From: an uncultured Oscillospiraceae bacterium
GTDB lineage: Bacteria > Bacillota > Clostridia > Oscillospirales > Acutalibacteraceae
Direction: 5' to 3'
DNA length: 32,548 nucleotides
NCBI GenBank assembly: GCA_949295415.1
Contig: CASFLA010000065.1
Span: 1-32,548, forward strand
The translations under genes were made by a program, and so were the position numbers. Below, one piece after another: positions 1 through 7,473 of this stretch. Under the pieces are notes generated by a model. The model saw only the letters and a program-made list of their open reading frames with translations. It did no database searches and had not been told where the DNA came from. How positions within the stretch are numbered: position 1 is the stretch's first letter; every line of letters begins with the position of its first letter.

Positions 1-122
1 CAACGTCTTAAAACGTCGTTTGTAACTTCGATGTCATTTCAATGAATATGTTCAATTACCGTTGGTAATTGTTTGCGAATTCTTTGAATTCGCAGTCGAA
101 ATAAGACTTTGCCTTATTTCGA
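1..122 (-). repeat. array of tandem small hairpins, last one overlaps the oadG-like stop codon
   Basis: Three perfect stem-loops lie almost back to back: CAATTACC/GGTAATTG at 53-60 and 64-71, GCGAATTC/GAATTCGC at 75-82 and 86-93, and TCGAAATAAG/CTTATTTCGA at 96-105 and 113-122. Spacers between them are only 2-3 nt. Weaker ones follow to the left: TCATT/AATGA at 34-45 and a nearly palindromic ACGT-rich stretch at 3-16. On the minus strand this is the 3' untranslated region of the small membrane gene, and the first stem contains its stop codon. There is no clear U-run, so it is not a standard terminator. A protective 3' structure or a palindromic repeat family are both possible. Confidence 0.6.
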
Positions 123-326
123 CATAAACATAGTCATTATAATCGCGGTTACTATAATTATAATGCCGATAATTATAATAATTGTCAGCATTCCGATTCC
201 CATATGCTCAAGCATAGGGATTGCTTCCTCCGGATGCCATTCCATTTTGGGCTCTGCGTTTTGAGCAGTATCGGCTAACTGAGAGGCAGCATTTAATAAA
301 TTGTTAAATATACTTAATAATTTCAT
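114..326 (-). CDS. OadG-related small membrane subunit of a Na+-pumping decarboxylase
   Basis: This 70-residue protein has an amphipathic N-terminal helix and one strongly hydrophobic segment near residues 43-67 (runs of Ile), ending in MFMSK. Its size, single membrane helix and position 15 bp after the beta subunit match the OadG-related small transporter subunits of Clostridia. In the family the gamma-like subunit holds the carboxyltransferase/biotin part to the membrane beta subunit. The start has a good Shine-Dalgarno site (AAAGGAG, 7 nt upstream). No alpha or biotin-carrier gene is visible, so the complex is incomplete here. The assignment rests on topology and context, since such short proteins carry little sequence signal. 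Confidence 0.65.
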   Translation of the reverse strand: MKLLSIFNNLLNAASQLADTAQNAEPKMEWHPEEAIPMLEHMGIGMLTIIIIIGIIIIVTAIIMTMFMSK

Positions 327-341
327 TTTCCTGCTCCTTTC

Positions 342-1433
342 TTAACCGAATATATTAAGAATTATACCACCGGCGATAACCGATGCAATCTGACCCGAAA
401 CGTTAACACCTATTGAATGCATAAGCAGGAAGTTCTGCGGGTCTTCCTGGAGGCCCATTTTATGAACAATTCGGCCTGACATCGGGAATGCAGAAATACC
501 TGCAGCACCAATCATGGGGTTAACCTTCTGCTTTAAGAAAAGATTCAATAACTTTGCAAAAAGAACGCCACCTGCGGTATCAACGATAAATGCCACGAGT
601 CCAAGACCCATAATAACAATGGTATCTAACTTTAAGAATTTATCTGCAGTCATATTAAACGCAACCGAGATGCCGAGGAAAATGGTAACAAGGTTCGCGA
701 GAACCTTCTGCGCAGTTTCTGAAAGCGAATCAAGGACTCCGCACTCTCTGATAAGGTTACCAAACATAAGGAAACCAATAAGGGCAGTTGCCTGCGGAAT
801 AATGGCAGAAGCAACGATTGTAATAATAATGGGGAACAGAATTCTTGTTGTTTTAGAAACAGACTTCTGCTCATAAGGCATACGAATAAGCCTTTCCTTC
901 TTGGTTGTAAGCAGCTTAATAACGGGCGGCTGAATAATGGGCACAAGCGCCATATAAGAATATGCCGCAACAGTTATAGCACCGACATACTGAGAACCCA
1001 AGGTATTAGCAACGGCAATAGAAGTAGGACCGTCTGCCGCACCGATAATGGCAATAGATGCTGCATCAATTTCAGGGAAGAACATACGAGCCATACAAAG
1101 CGTAAAGAAAATACCGAACTGCGCCGCCGCACCGAAAATCATCAGCTTGGGGTTTGAAAGCAACGGACCAAAATCAATCATTGCGCCGATACCGATGAAC
1201 AAAAGCAACGGGAAAAGCTCGTTAGCTATACCTGCATAATAAAGTTCCTTAATAGGCCCAACTAATGCATCGGAACCCGGTATATTTACAAGCAAGGTTC
1301 CAAAGCCCATAGGAAGAAGCAAAGTCGGCTCCATTTCCTTTTTAATGGCAAGATATATAAGCACTGCGCCTATAAGGAGCATAACTCCATCCTGCCAATG
1401 AAACTCCAATAGATTTTTATAAAGAATTTCCAT
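342..1433 (-). CDS. oadB: sodium ion-translocating decarboxylase beta subunit (OadB/GcdB/MmdB family)
   Basis: A polytopic membrane protein of about 363 residues. It carries the family's Gly-rich and acidic motifs: GAMIDFGPLLSNPK, the re-entrant IIGAADGPTSIAVAN with the Na+-related Asp, and FPMSGRIVHKMG near the C terminus. Beta subunits couple biotin decarboxylation (oxaloacetate, glutaconyl-CoA or methylmalonyl-CoA) to Na+ export. I place the start at the ATG at 1433, because GAGGTGG lies 4 nt upstream. An in-frame ATG at 1466 would add 11 residues with no ribosome site. The substrate cannot be decided without the alpha subunit. A promoter lies at 1479-1507, so this gene heads its transcript and the small subunit follows. 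Confidence 0.88.
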   Translation of the reverse strand: MEILYKNLLEFHWQDGVMLLIGAVLIYLAIKKEMEPTLLLPMGFGTLLVNIPGSDALVGPIKELYYAGIANELFPLLLFIGIGAMIDFGPLLSNPKLMIFGAAAQFGIFFTLCMARMFFPEIDAASIAIIGAADGPTSIAVANTLGSQYVGAITVAAYSYMALVPIIQPPVIKLLTTKKERLIRMPYEQKSVSKTTRILFPIIITIVASAIIPQATALIGFLMFGNLIRECGVLDSLSETAQKVLANLVTIFLGISVAFNMTADKFLKLDTIVIMGLGLVAFIVDTAGGVLFAKLLNLFLKQKVNPMIGAAGISAFPMSGRIVHKMGLQEDPQNFLLMHSIGVNVSGQIASVIAGGIILNIFG

Positions 1434-1478
1434 TTTTCCACCTCGAGCATAATTGAATTGTGCCAAATCACTTAGAAG

Positions 1479-1507
1479 ATTTTAGCATATATTTAATATA
1501 AAATCAA
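1479..1507 (-). promoter_or_regulatory. predicted sigma-A promoter of oadB
   Basis: On the minus strand, TTGATT (1502-1507) and TAAAAT (1479-1484) are separated by exactly 17 nt, with TGC directly before the -10. It sits 45 bp upstream of the chosen oadB start. Confidence 0.65.
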
Positions 1508-1513
1508 TAACTG

Positions 1514-2278
1514 TTAAAATCTTCTGCCGGCTCCTCCACCGCCGAACGAGCCGCCGCCTCCTTTGAAGCCGCCCGAACCACCAAAGCCGCCACCGAACGA
1601 GCTGCCGCCGCCAAAGCCGCCGCGGCCGCCAAAAAAGATTATTGGGAAGAAGCCGCCTCTTCCGCCGCGACCTCTATGATTACCGATAACCGATAATATA
1701 ACAATCACTATAAAAATGATTGCCATTATAGTTCCTGCCAAATTGGAACCATCGTCATCGACAGGGGTATAATCTTCTGCAGGGTCAAGTCCATAGTAAA
1801 TAAACAGTTCGTTCATAACAGAATTATAAATTGATGCAAGGCCCAAGCCATACATACCGCGGCTTAAATAATCGAGGCCGTATTCATCTATAATTCTGCC
1901 GCATTTTGAGGCAGGCAAAGCGCCGCCGATTCCTGTTCCGGTTGAAATCTCAATTTCTCTGGAATCCATAACAAGCAGTATAACAACGCCGTTATCCTTA
2001 TCCTTACTTCCAAGACCCCACTGGTTGCCTAAGTCTGCCGCAAACATTGCAGCATCTCTGCCATCTATTGAATCAACCGTTACAACAACGACCTGTGCTT
2101 CGGTTGCGCTATAAAGGTTTTTACCCTTCACACAAATTTCGCTTTCATATTTCGGTTCAATAACATCAGCGTAATCATTAACAAAAAATGCCTCAGTTTG
2201 CTTTAATTCTGCGGCAGCTGCCGGAAAGCAGAATATTATGCTAATAATAATAACCAATAAAATCGATAGCTTTTTCAT
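1514..2278 (-). CDS. TPM-domain (YgcG-like) secreted/membrane protein with Gly-rich tail
   Basis: A 254-residue protein with an N-terminal signal peptide ending near AAAAEL. A TPM domain follows at about residues 28-150 (FVNDYADVI, the DNGVVILLVMDSREIEI strand, and SRGMYGLGLASIYN). A membrane helix is near residues 180-200, and the tail is very rich in Gly, Phe and Ser (about 205-254). TPM domains occur in thylakoid and bacterial proteins tied to membrane maintenance, but the bacterial role is not settled. The gene starts 3 bp after lemA, and lemA/TPM pairs are a conserved bacterial arrangement. The Gly-rich tail is typical of this family rather than a sign of damage. Confidence 0.85.
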   Translation of the reverse strand: MKKLSILLVIIISIIFCFPAAAAELKQTEAFFVNDYADVIEPKYESEICVKGKNLYSATEAQVVVVTVDSIDGRDAAMFAADLGNQWGLGSKDKDNGVVILLVMDSREIEISTGTGIGGALPASKCGRIIDEYGLDYLSRGMYGLGLASIYNSVMNELFIYYGLDPAEDYTPVDDDGSNLAGTIMAIIFIVIVILSVIGNHRGRGGRGGFFPIIFFGGRGGFGGGSSFGGGFGGSGGFKGGGGSFGGGGAGRRF

Positions 2279-2281
2279 CTT

Positions 2282-2854
2282 TTAGAATGAAACCTCAGGC
2301 GCTTTATCTGCACCCTCGGATGCCTCGAATAGTTCTGCCTTTTCAAAGCCGAACATAGAAGCGAAAATGCTGCCGGGGAATTTTCTGACAGCTTTATTAA
2401 ACTGAGTTGCTTTTTTGTTATACTGAGTTCTTGAATACTGAATTTCATTTTCAATAGAGCTTATTTCATCCATAAGCGCAGTAAAGGATTTATCAGCCTT
2501 AAGCTCAGGATAAGCCTCGGTTACGGCATTTACCCAAACATTAAGAGCGCCTGTTAACTGCTCGTCAGCTCGCTGCAGTTCATCAACAGAGGTTGCGCCT
2601 TTAACAGCATTTCTTGCCTCGGTTACCGCTTTAAAGGTTTCAGATTCATGCTCTGAATAGCCTTTAACTGTTGCAACGAGGTTAGGTATTTTATCCGAAC
2701 GCTTCTGCAAAAGAGTTTGAACATTACTTCTTGCCTGCTCGATATTCTCTTCCTTTTCAACAAGACTGTTATAATTTCCTATAAAGGTTGAGGCTATTAT
2801 AACAACAGCAAGAATTATAACGCCGATAACAATAATAAGCTTCTTATTTTTCAT
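2282..2854 (-). CDS. lemA: LemA family membrane-anchored protein
   Basis: A 190-residue protein with one N-terminal membrane helix (residues 4-25) followed by a helical domain. It shows the LemA pattern: YNSLVEKEENIEQARSNVQ, then LLQKRSDKIPNLVATVKGY, and the C-terminal FGFEKAELFEA. LemA proteins are expected to have a short external N terminus and a long cytoplasmic coiled region. Their molecular function is unclear. The Shine-Dalgarno site AAGGAGAG is strong. It is the first gene of a two-gene operon with the TPM protein, and a promoter-like sequence lies just upstream. Confidence 0.92.
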   Translation of the reverse strand: MKNKKLIIVIGVIILAVVIIASTFIGNYNSLVEKEENIEQARSNVQTLLQKRSDKIPNLVATVKGYSEHESETFKAVTEARNAVKGATSVDELQRADEQLTGALNVWVNAVTEAYPELKADKSFTALMDEISSIENEIQYSRTQYNKKATQFNKAVRKFPGSIFASMFGFEKAELFEASEGADKAPEVSF

Positions 2855-2884
2855 AATAATCTCTCCTTTTTGTTTTACAAAACT

Positions 2885-2913
2885 ATTATACTACTAATTC
2901 CTTCACTTTTCCA
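2885..2913 (-). promoter_or_regulatory. predicted promoter of lemA-TPM operon
   Basis: On the minus strand a consensus TATAAT (2885-2890) lies 17 nt from TGGAAA (2908-2913), a weak -35. The -10 is about 30 bp upstream of the lemA start. It lies between lemA and the structured element at 2927-3236. Confidence 0.5.
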
Positions 2914-2926
2914 TATATTTTTATAA

Positions 2927-3236
2927 AAAAGCTCCGCAGAAAACGCCAACGCCCCATAGGGAAGTATTTGTTTCTCTGACAAAATTCCCCTATATTGTTG
3001 CCAAAAGCCTCGAAAGGCGTCAGCCTTTCTGCGTTTTATGGATTAAATACAGGGAATTTTTAGTTCTTACGAAACTGCGAAGCACCTTAAAATGAAAATT
3101 TCGAGTGCAAGAAAAGGAAAAACCCATCAATAACGCTGTCGCGTATTGATGGGTTTTGACGCATTATTGCGCCGAAATTTCACATTATTAAGGAAATACT
3201 GCCCTATGGGGCGTGGGCGAAATCTGCGGAGCTTTT
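2927..3236 (-). repeat. 310-bp multi-branched inverted-repeat element (possible MITE or structured RNA)
   Basis: This fills the only gene-free gap over 300 bp. Outer arms 2927-2940 and 3223-3236 pair perfectly over 14 bp. They continue imperfectly into ACGCCCCATAGGG (2949-2961), whose complement is at 3202-3214, and AGTATTT (2963-2969) against 3194-3200. Inside are two branches. Branch one is AAAATTCCC/GGGAATTTT (2981-2989, 3052-3060) with an inner GAAAGGC/GCCTTTC hairpin at 3012-3029. Branch two pairs 3085-3103 with 3173-3193 and is capped by a 17-bp hairpin at 3119-3157. No ORF is credible inside. On the minus strand it starts at the stop of the InlB-repeat gene and ends in a U-run, so it may also stop transcription. 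It shares a core with 29385-29445. Confidence 0.75.
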
Positions 3237-3552
3237 ATTCCCATTTAGCATAGAGCGTCATACTCTCTGTTACAGGTGAATTTTCCTGCCATAAAATTGT
3301 GCAATCCTCATCAATATACCAGCCCTTAAATGCCCTGCCCTGCTTAGTTGGTGTTTTTAAAATAACCTGCTCGCCGTGCATAACCCTTACAGGCTCAATA
3401 TCCGTTCCTCCGTTCACATCAAAAGAAACGATGAACCCGCCACTTTTCACAACCAAGACAAAAGCTATTATAAGAGCAGTTATAAGTCCAAGAGTTATAA
3501 CATTTGCGGTTTTAAGGCTCATTTTAATATTTTTATAAAGTCCCCCCGACAT
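3235..3552 (-). CDS. small membrane-anchored protein with one InlB B-repeat
   Basis: A 105-residue protein with a membrane helix near residues 17-38. One Listeria-Bacteroides (InlB B-type) repeat follows at about 41-105: VSFDVNGGTDIEPVRV, GEQVILKTPTKQGRAFKGWY and TLYAKWE. These beta-rich modules usually occur in tandem on large surface proteins, so a single repeat on a short anchor is unusual. It begins 9 bp after the sugar permease gene and probably shares the mgl transcript. The stop codon overlaps the arm of the structured element. Its function is unknown; a role as an extracytoplasmic accessory to the transporter would be inference from position only. Confidence 0.75.
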   Translation of the reverse strand: MSGGLYKNIKMSLKTANVITLGLITALIIAFVLVVKSGGFIVSFDVNGGTDIEPVRVMHGEQVILKTPTKQGRAFKGWYIDEDCTILWQENSPVTESMTLYAKWE

Positions 3553-3561
3553 AAAAGCAAC

Positions 3562-4638
3562 CTACTTTCTTGCCAGATATTTTCGCATATCAATAGCGCA
3601 GGCAACAAGAATTATAAGGCCCTTTATTATATAGAGCATATTTGCCGAAACCGATAAAAAGTTCAAACCAACAAAGATAATCTGCAACAAGAAAACGCCC
3701 GTTACAATGCCGCTGATTTTACCCGTTCCGCCAACAAACGATACACCGCCTATGACGCAGGCGGCAATAGCATCGCTCTCATAGTTAAGACCCGTATTTG
3801 CCGAACAGGAGGCGATTCTCGCGCCTTCAATGAAGCCTGTTATGCCATACATTATACCTGCCAGAACGAAAACGAGGATAATAGTTCTGAAAACATTAAC
3901 ACCCGAAACATTTGCCGCCTCTTCGTTAGAGCCTACTGCAAACATATTTTTACCAAACTCCGTTTTGTTCCATATAACCCATATAATAGCAGTAAGAATG
4001 GCAGAATAAAGCACATAATTAGGCACCGCAACCGTTCCTATTTTAAACAATGTTCCTCGGACAAAATCAGTGTATGATGAATCAAGTCCGGAGAGCGTCT
4101 GCCCATTGTTAGAGCCTATCATAAGATACATCAAAACGCTGCCGAACAAAATAAGCTGAGTTGACAAGGTTACAATAAATGGGTGCAGCTTAAATTTCGC
4201 AACAAAAAATCCGTTTACGAGTCCAACTACTGCACCGATAGCCATAACAATCAGCAAAACCGACCATAGCGGCAAGGGATCAAGGTCGGGGAACATTTTT
4301 TTAGAATAACCCGTTATCTGCAAAAGCGATGCCGCAACGCAAGCAGTTAAGCCAACGCATCTGCCTGCCGAAATATCGGTTCCGGTAAGGACAATGGCGC
4401 CTGCGATACCTAACGCAATCGGCATTCTGGCAGCCGTCAGAGAAATAATATTTACAACAGATGAGAGTGAAAGAAAAGCAGGCACTCTTATCGCAATATA
4501 GATAATAGCAATCGCGATGATTATAAACATCGCGTTGTTGAATAATAAATCGGTTACATAGCGGCGCTTATCACTTGGATTAAGCGTTTTGAATTTTGAA
4601 AGCTTGCCGACTCTTGCAGCCTCATTTTTATCTGACAT
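3562..4638 (-). CDS. mglC: sugar ABC transporter permease (MglC/RbsC family)
   Basis: A 358-residue polytopic permease of the BPD_transp_2 family with about 8-10 membrane helices. Family motifs include ALGIAGAIVLTGTDISAGRCVG, the loop FVAKFKLHPFIVTL, the EAA-like region GKNMFAVGSNEEAANVSGV, and GGVSFVGGTGKISG. It forms the membrane channel of a galactose/methyl-galactoside-type importer. It lies 13 bp after the ATPase gene and has the site AAGGAGC before its start. Substrate calls within this family are uncertain, and ribose or other hexoses cannot be excluded from the permease alone. The extended hydrophilic N terminus (about 30 residues) is typical of clostridial MglC. Confidence 0.88.
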   Translation of the reverse strand: MSDKNEAARVGKLSKFKTLNPSDKRRYVTDLLFNNAMFIIIAIAIIYIAIRVPAFLSLSSVVNIISLTAARMPIALGIAGAIVLTGTDISAGRCVGLTACVAASLLQITGYSKKMFPDLDPLPLWSVLLIVMAIGAVVGLVNGFFVAKFKLHPFIVTLSTQLILFGSVLMYLMIGSNNGQTLSGLDSSYTDFVRGTLFKIGTVAVPNYVLYSAILTAIIWVIWNKTEFGKNMFAVGSNEEAANVSGVNVFRTIILVFVLAGIMYGITGFIEGARIASCSANTGLNYESDAIAACVIGGVSFVGGTGKISGIVTGVFLLQIIFVGLNFLSVSANMLYIIKGLIILVACAIDMRKYLARK

Positions 4639-4651
4639 TTATATAGCTCCT

Positions 4652-6157
4652 TTAAACATATTTTGCCGCAAGGGTCATTATATCCTCCTGCGTTGCCGTT
4701 TTGGCATCGACCTGACCTGCAAGCTTTCCGCCCGACATAACAAGTATCCTGTCGCAAACGCCCAGAAGCTCGGGCATCTCAGAGGATACCATTATAACGG
4801 TCTTTCCCTTTGCGGCAAGGTTTAATATAAGCTGATATATTTCATATTTTGCGCCAACATCTATGCCTCTTGTGGACTCATCTAAGAGGAGAACGGTTGG
4901 GTCGGTCAACAGCCAACGCCCTAAAATCACCTTTTGCTGATTACCGCCCGACAGATTTCTTATTTTAACCTCTCTGCTAGGAGTTTTAATCCTTAAAGAA
5001 TTTATACACCAATCGGTATTCTCTCTGGATTTTCTTTTGCTTATAAAGGGTCCCTTTTTAACCGATTTTAAACTCGAAACAACGGTATTTTCCATAATGG
5101 ATAATATTCCAAAAATGCCGGTTGCGCGTCTTTCCTCGGTTAGTAATGCAAAGCCGTTTTTGATTGAATCTCTGGGATTTTTATTACTTATCTGCTTGCC
5201 GCGCAAAAATATGGTTCCCGATTTTCTTGTTGAAAGTCCAAAAAGATTTTCTAAAAGCTCGGTTCTGCCCGAGCCATCAAGCCCTGCAATTCCTAAAATT
5301 TCTCCTTCTCTGGCCTTAAAGGAAACACCGTTCAGATTGTTATACACACTTGAAAGATTGTCAACCTCTAACAAAACATCGCCGATGCTATGCGCCTTTT
5401 CCGGATAGCGATTAGTTAATTCGCGCCCAACCATAAGCTTAATTATTTCGTTCATTGTAAGCTCTTTTGCAGGTTTAGTGGCAATATGCTTGCCATCACG
5501 CATAACGGTTACCTCATCGGAAATACGCAAAATTTCCTCCATTTTATGAGAGATATAAATTATTCCGCAACCGCGTTTTTTAAGCATATCTATAATTCTA
5601 AACAGATGCTCAACCTCTTTTTCATTAAGCGATGAGGTCGGCTCATCAAAAACAATTATTTTAGCATCATAGGATATAGCCTTCGCAATTTCAACCATCT
5701 GTCTTTGAGAAACCGAAAGCCTGCTCATTACAGTTTTGGGGTCTATATTAAGGCCTAAATCCTTAAATATCTCTCTTGTTTGCTCCTGCATCTTTTTTTC
5801 GCTCGTAAAGGGCAACCATTTTGAAACCTTAGGGAAACGCCCAAGCCACATATTATCCATAACGTTGCGCTTCAGCGCCTGATTAAGCTCCTGATGAACC
5901 ATTGCAATTCCCCCTGAGAGCGCCTCAGCAGAATTTTTAAAATCAACCTCTTTATTGAAAAGAAATATTTTGCCTGCGTCTTTTCTGTAAACGCCGAAGA
6001 GGCATTTCATAAGAGTAGATTTTCCTGCGCCGTTTTCACCCATAAGGGCATGAACTGTTCCCGCCTTAACCTTAAGGCTAACATTATCAAGAGCTTTAAC
6101 TCCGGGGAAAACCTTTTCAATATTATCCATTTTTAAAATCACATTATTTTCACTCAT
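4652..6157 (-). CDS. mglA: sugar ABC transporter ATP-binding protein, two ABC domains (MglA-type)
   Basis: A 501-residue protein with two fused nucleotide-binding domains. The first has Walker A GENGAGKST, signature LSVSQRQ and Walker B IIVFDEPTSSL. The second has a degenerate Walker A (GLDGSGRTE), signature LSGGNQQK and Walker B VLLLDESTRGID. The altered second P-loop is normal for the MglA/RbsA family. It powers import through the permease encoded 13 bp downstream. The start is preceded by AAGGAG. The order binding protein, ATPase, permease matches the classical mglBAC operon. Confidence 0.92.
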   Translation of the reverse strand: MSENNVILKMDNIEKVFPGVKALDNVSLKVKAGTVHALMGENGAGKSTLMKCLFGVYRKDAGKIFLFNKEVDFKNSAEALSGGIAMVHQELNQALKRNVMDNMWLGRFPKVSKWLPFTSEKKMQEQTREIFKDLGLNIDPKTVMSRLSVSQRQMVEIAKAISYDAKIIVFDEPTSSLNEKEVEHLFRIIDMLKKRGCGIIYISHKMEEILRISDEVTVMRDGKHIATKPAKELTMNEIIKLMVGRELTNRYPEKAHSIGDVLLEVDNLSSVYNNLNGVSFKAREGEILGIAGLDGSGRTELLENLFGLSTRKSGTIFLRGKQISNKNPRDSIKNGFALLTEERRATGIFGILSIMENTVVSSLKSVKKGPFISKRKSRENTDWCINSLRIKTPSREVKIRNLSGGNQQKVILGRWLLTDPTVLLLDESTRGIDVGAKYEIYQLILNLAAKGKTVIMVSSEMPELLGVCDRILVMSGGKLAGQVDAKTATQEDIMTLAAKYV

Positions 6158-6178
6158 TTTCCCCGAAGCTCCTTTTAA

Positions 6179-7240
6179 TTACTGCTCTTTAGTATATGCC
6201 GCATAGGGTATATTTACTCGCCAAGAGCCGATGATGTTTTCCTTATTTATACCCTTAAACTTTTCTTCATTATTTCTAAGGTTGGTCATCAGCTTGCTGA
6301 TAACATCTGCCATAGCCTCTGCATCCTGCTTAATAGTTCCTGCCATTTTGCCGTTTTTGATTGCCTCTTTTGCGGCATCGGTTGCATCAACGCCGAAAAC
6401 GGGAATTGTTTTACTTCCCTTCTTGTTATAGCCTGCCGCCTCAAGTGCCGAAACTGCGCCCAAAGCCATCTCGTCATTATTCGCAATAACAAGCTCAACC
6501 ATATTTTTGTTAGACTCGCTGAATTGTGCCAAAATTGTGCTCATATAATTGGTTGCCGAGGATGCTGACCAAAGACCGTCCTGATCAACAAGATAACTGT
6601 TAACATTTGCCTCATCATAGAACTGTAATTTAGGCTTACCCGCCTCATTAAGCAAAGCATTGCAGTCCTCAACGGCATACTTTGTTCGGGCTATTGCCTC
6701 CATATTGCCCTCTTGGCCCTTAAAAAGAACATAGCTAATCTTGCCGTCCTTGTTTATATCAACCGCATCATAATTTTCAAGTAAATACTTGCCTATCATC
6801 TCGCCCTGCATATGACCTGCAAGCTCATAATCAGTTCCGACAAAAACGCATTTTTCATAGCTTGAAACAACCGATTCATCAACCGAACGGTTAAAGAAAA
6901 CAAGCGGAATATCAGCAGCTCTTGCCTTTTCAACAATAGTTGAAGCGGCATCGTTTGAGCCTGTATCAACAACATTTACAATAAGTCCTGTTGCACCTTT
7001 AGAAACCGCAACATCAATTTGGTCGGTCTGAGATGACTGATTGCCGTTTGCATCATAATCGTTATAATCAATATCGGCTTCATCAAGATATTTATCGAGT
7101 GCCGAACGAACATTTGAAATATAAGCATCGCTATAGGTGAAATAAAAAACAGCGACCTCACCCTCGCCGCCGCGGCTACATCCCGCAAATGATAATGCCA
7201 TTAAGACAGTTACCAAAAGACAAGAAAAAATCTTTTTCAT
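6179..7240 (-). CDS. mglB: galactose/methyl-galactoside-type substrate-binding lipoprotein
   Basis: A 353-residue protein with a lipoprotein signal peptide and lipobox LSFAGC (Cys at about residue 20). The rest is a type I periplasmic-binding fold: AVFYFTYSDAYISNVRSAL, GLIVNVVDTGS, PLVFFNRSVDESV, ELVIANNDEMALGAVSALEAAGY and PVFGVDATDAAKEAIKNG. The NDEMALG and FGVDAT segments closely resemble MglB/galactose-binding proteins. It captures the sugar outside the membrane and delivers it to MglAC. It is the first gene of the four-gene operon. Glucose/galactose specificity is the best guess but unproven. Confidence 0.88.
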   Translation of the reverse strand: MKKIFSCLLVTVLMALSFAGCSRGGEGEVAVFYFTYSDAYISNVRSALDKYLDEADIDYNDYDANGNQSSQTDQIDVAVSKGATGLIVNVVDTGSNDAASTIVEKARAADIPLVFFNRSVDESVVSSYEKCVFVGTDYELAGHMQGEMIGKYLLENYDAVDINKDGKISYVLFKGQEGNMEAIARTKYAVEDCNALLNEAGKPKLQFYDEANVNSYLVDQDGLWSASSATNYMSTILAQFSESNKNMVELVIANNDEMALGAVSALEAAGYNKKGSKTIPVFGVDATDAAKEAIKNGKMAGTIKQDAEAMADVISKLMTNLRNNEEKFKGINKENIIGSWRVNIPYAAYTKEQ

Positions 7241-7262
7241 TTTGTTTCCTCCAATATTTTTT

Positions 7263-7274
7263 TGCCATGTGGCA
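7263..7274 (-). promoter_or_regulatory. 12-bp dyad in the mgl operon leader
   Basis: TGCCACATGGCA (minus strand) is a perfect 5-bp inverted repeat with a 2-bp centre, 23 bp upstream of mglB. A -10-like CATAAT lies a few bases further upstream, so the dyad would sit at about +1 to +20 of the transcript, a place where a repressor could block. No regulator gene is nearby and the -35 is weak. Confidence 0.35.
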
Positions 7275-7322
7275 GTTATATTATGCCCGCAAATATTAAA
7301 ATAAATGAAAAAATTTCCGCAA

Positions 7323-7369
7323 AAAAAGAAAACCGAGGATAAAGCTGTGAACTCTTAAGGACAGTTTTG
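7323..7369 (+). repeat. left inverted repeat bounding the methyltransferase/DUF559 island
   Basis: The stretch has CCGAGGAT (7333-7340), then ACTCTTAAGGACAGTTTTG (7351-7369). It matches, in inverted orientation, the stretch at 8615-8659, where the corresponding blocks are CCGAGGAT and ACTCTAAAGGACAGTTTTG. Identity is roughly four bases in five across the 45-47 bp, with a 2-nt gap. The segment between the two repeats is about 1.25 kb. Both copies lie between the promoter region of the mgl operon and the last gene of the murD operon. Confidence 0.7.
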
Positions 7370-7408
7370 GGAGTACATTACCTACCGATAGAAAACAGCA
7401 ACCTCAGA

Positions 7409-7436
7409 TTGATTATCTGCAGTTTTGTGTTATAAT
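7409..7436 (+). promoter_or_regulatory. predicted promoter of the methyltransferase gene
   Basis: TTGATT (7409-7414) and TATAAT (7431-7436) are 16 nt apart, with TG one base before the -10. The -35 lies in a small dyad, CAGAT/ATCTG (7406-7420). It sits inside the inverted-repeat-bounded island, so the cargo brings its own promoter. Confidence 0.6.
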
Positions 7437-7473
7437 AAAAACATCAATCTTGAATAATACAAGGAAGATGCTT

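Noticed and set aside
1434..1466. Upstream ATG for oadB
   Set aside because: No ribosome site; GAGGTGG is correctly spaced for the ATG at 1433.
1474..1525. 11-bp inverted repeat AGAAGATTTTA/TAAAATCTTCT between oadB and the TPM gene
   Set aside because: One arm is the oadB -10 region and the other the last codons of the TPM gene; the 30-nt AT-rich gap makes a functional hairpin doubtful, so it is probably chance.
7241..7473. Riboswitch upstream of mglB or the methyltransferase
   Set aside because: No conserved aptamer core was recognisable; only a short dyad and the inverted repeat are present.
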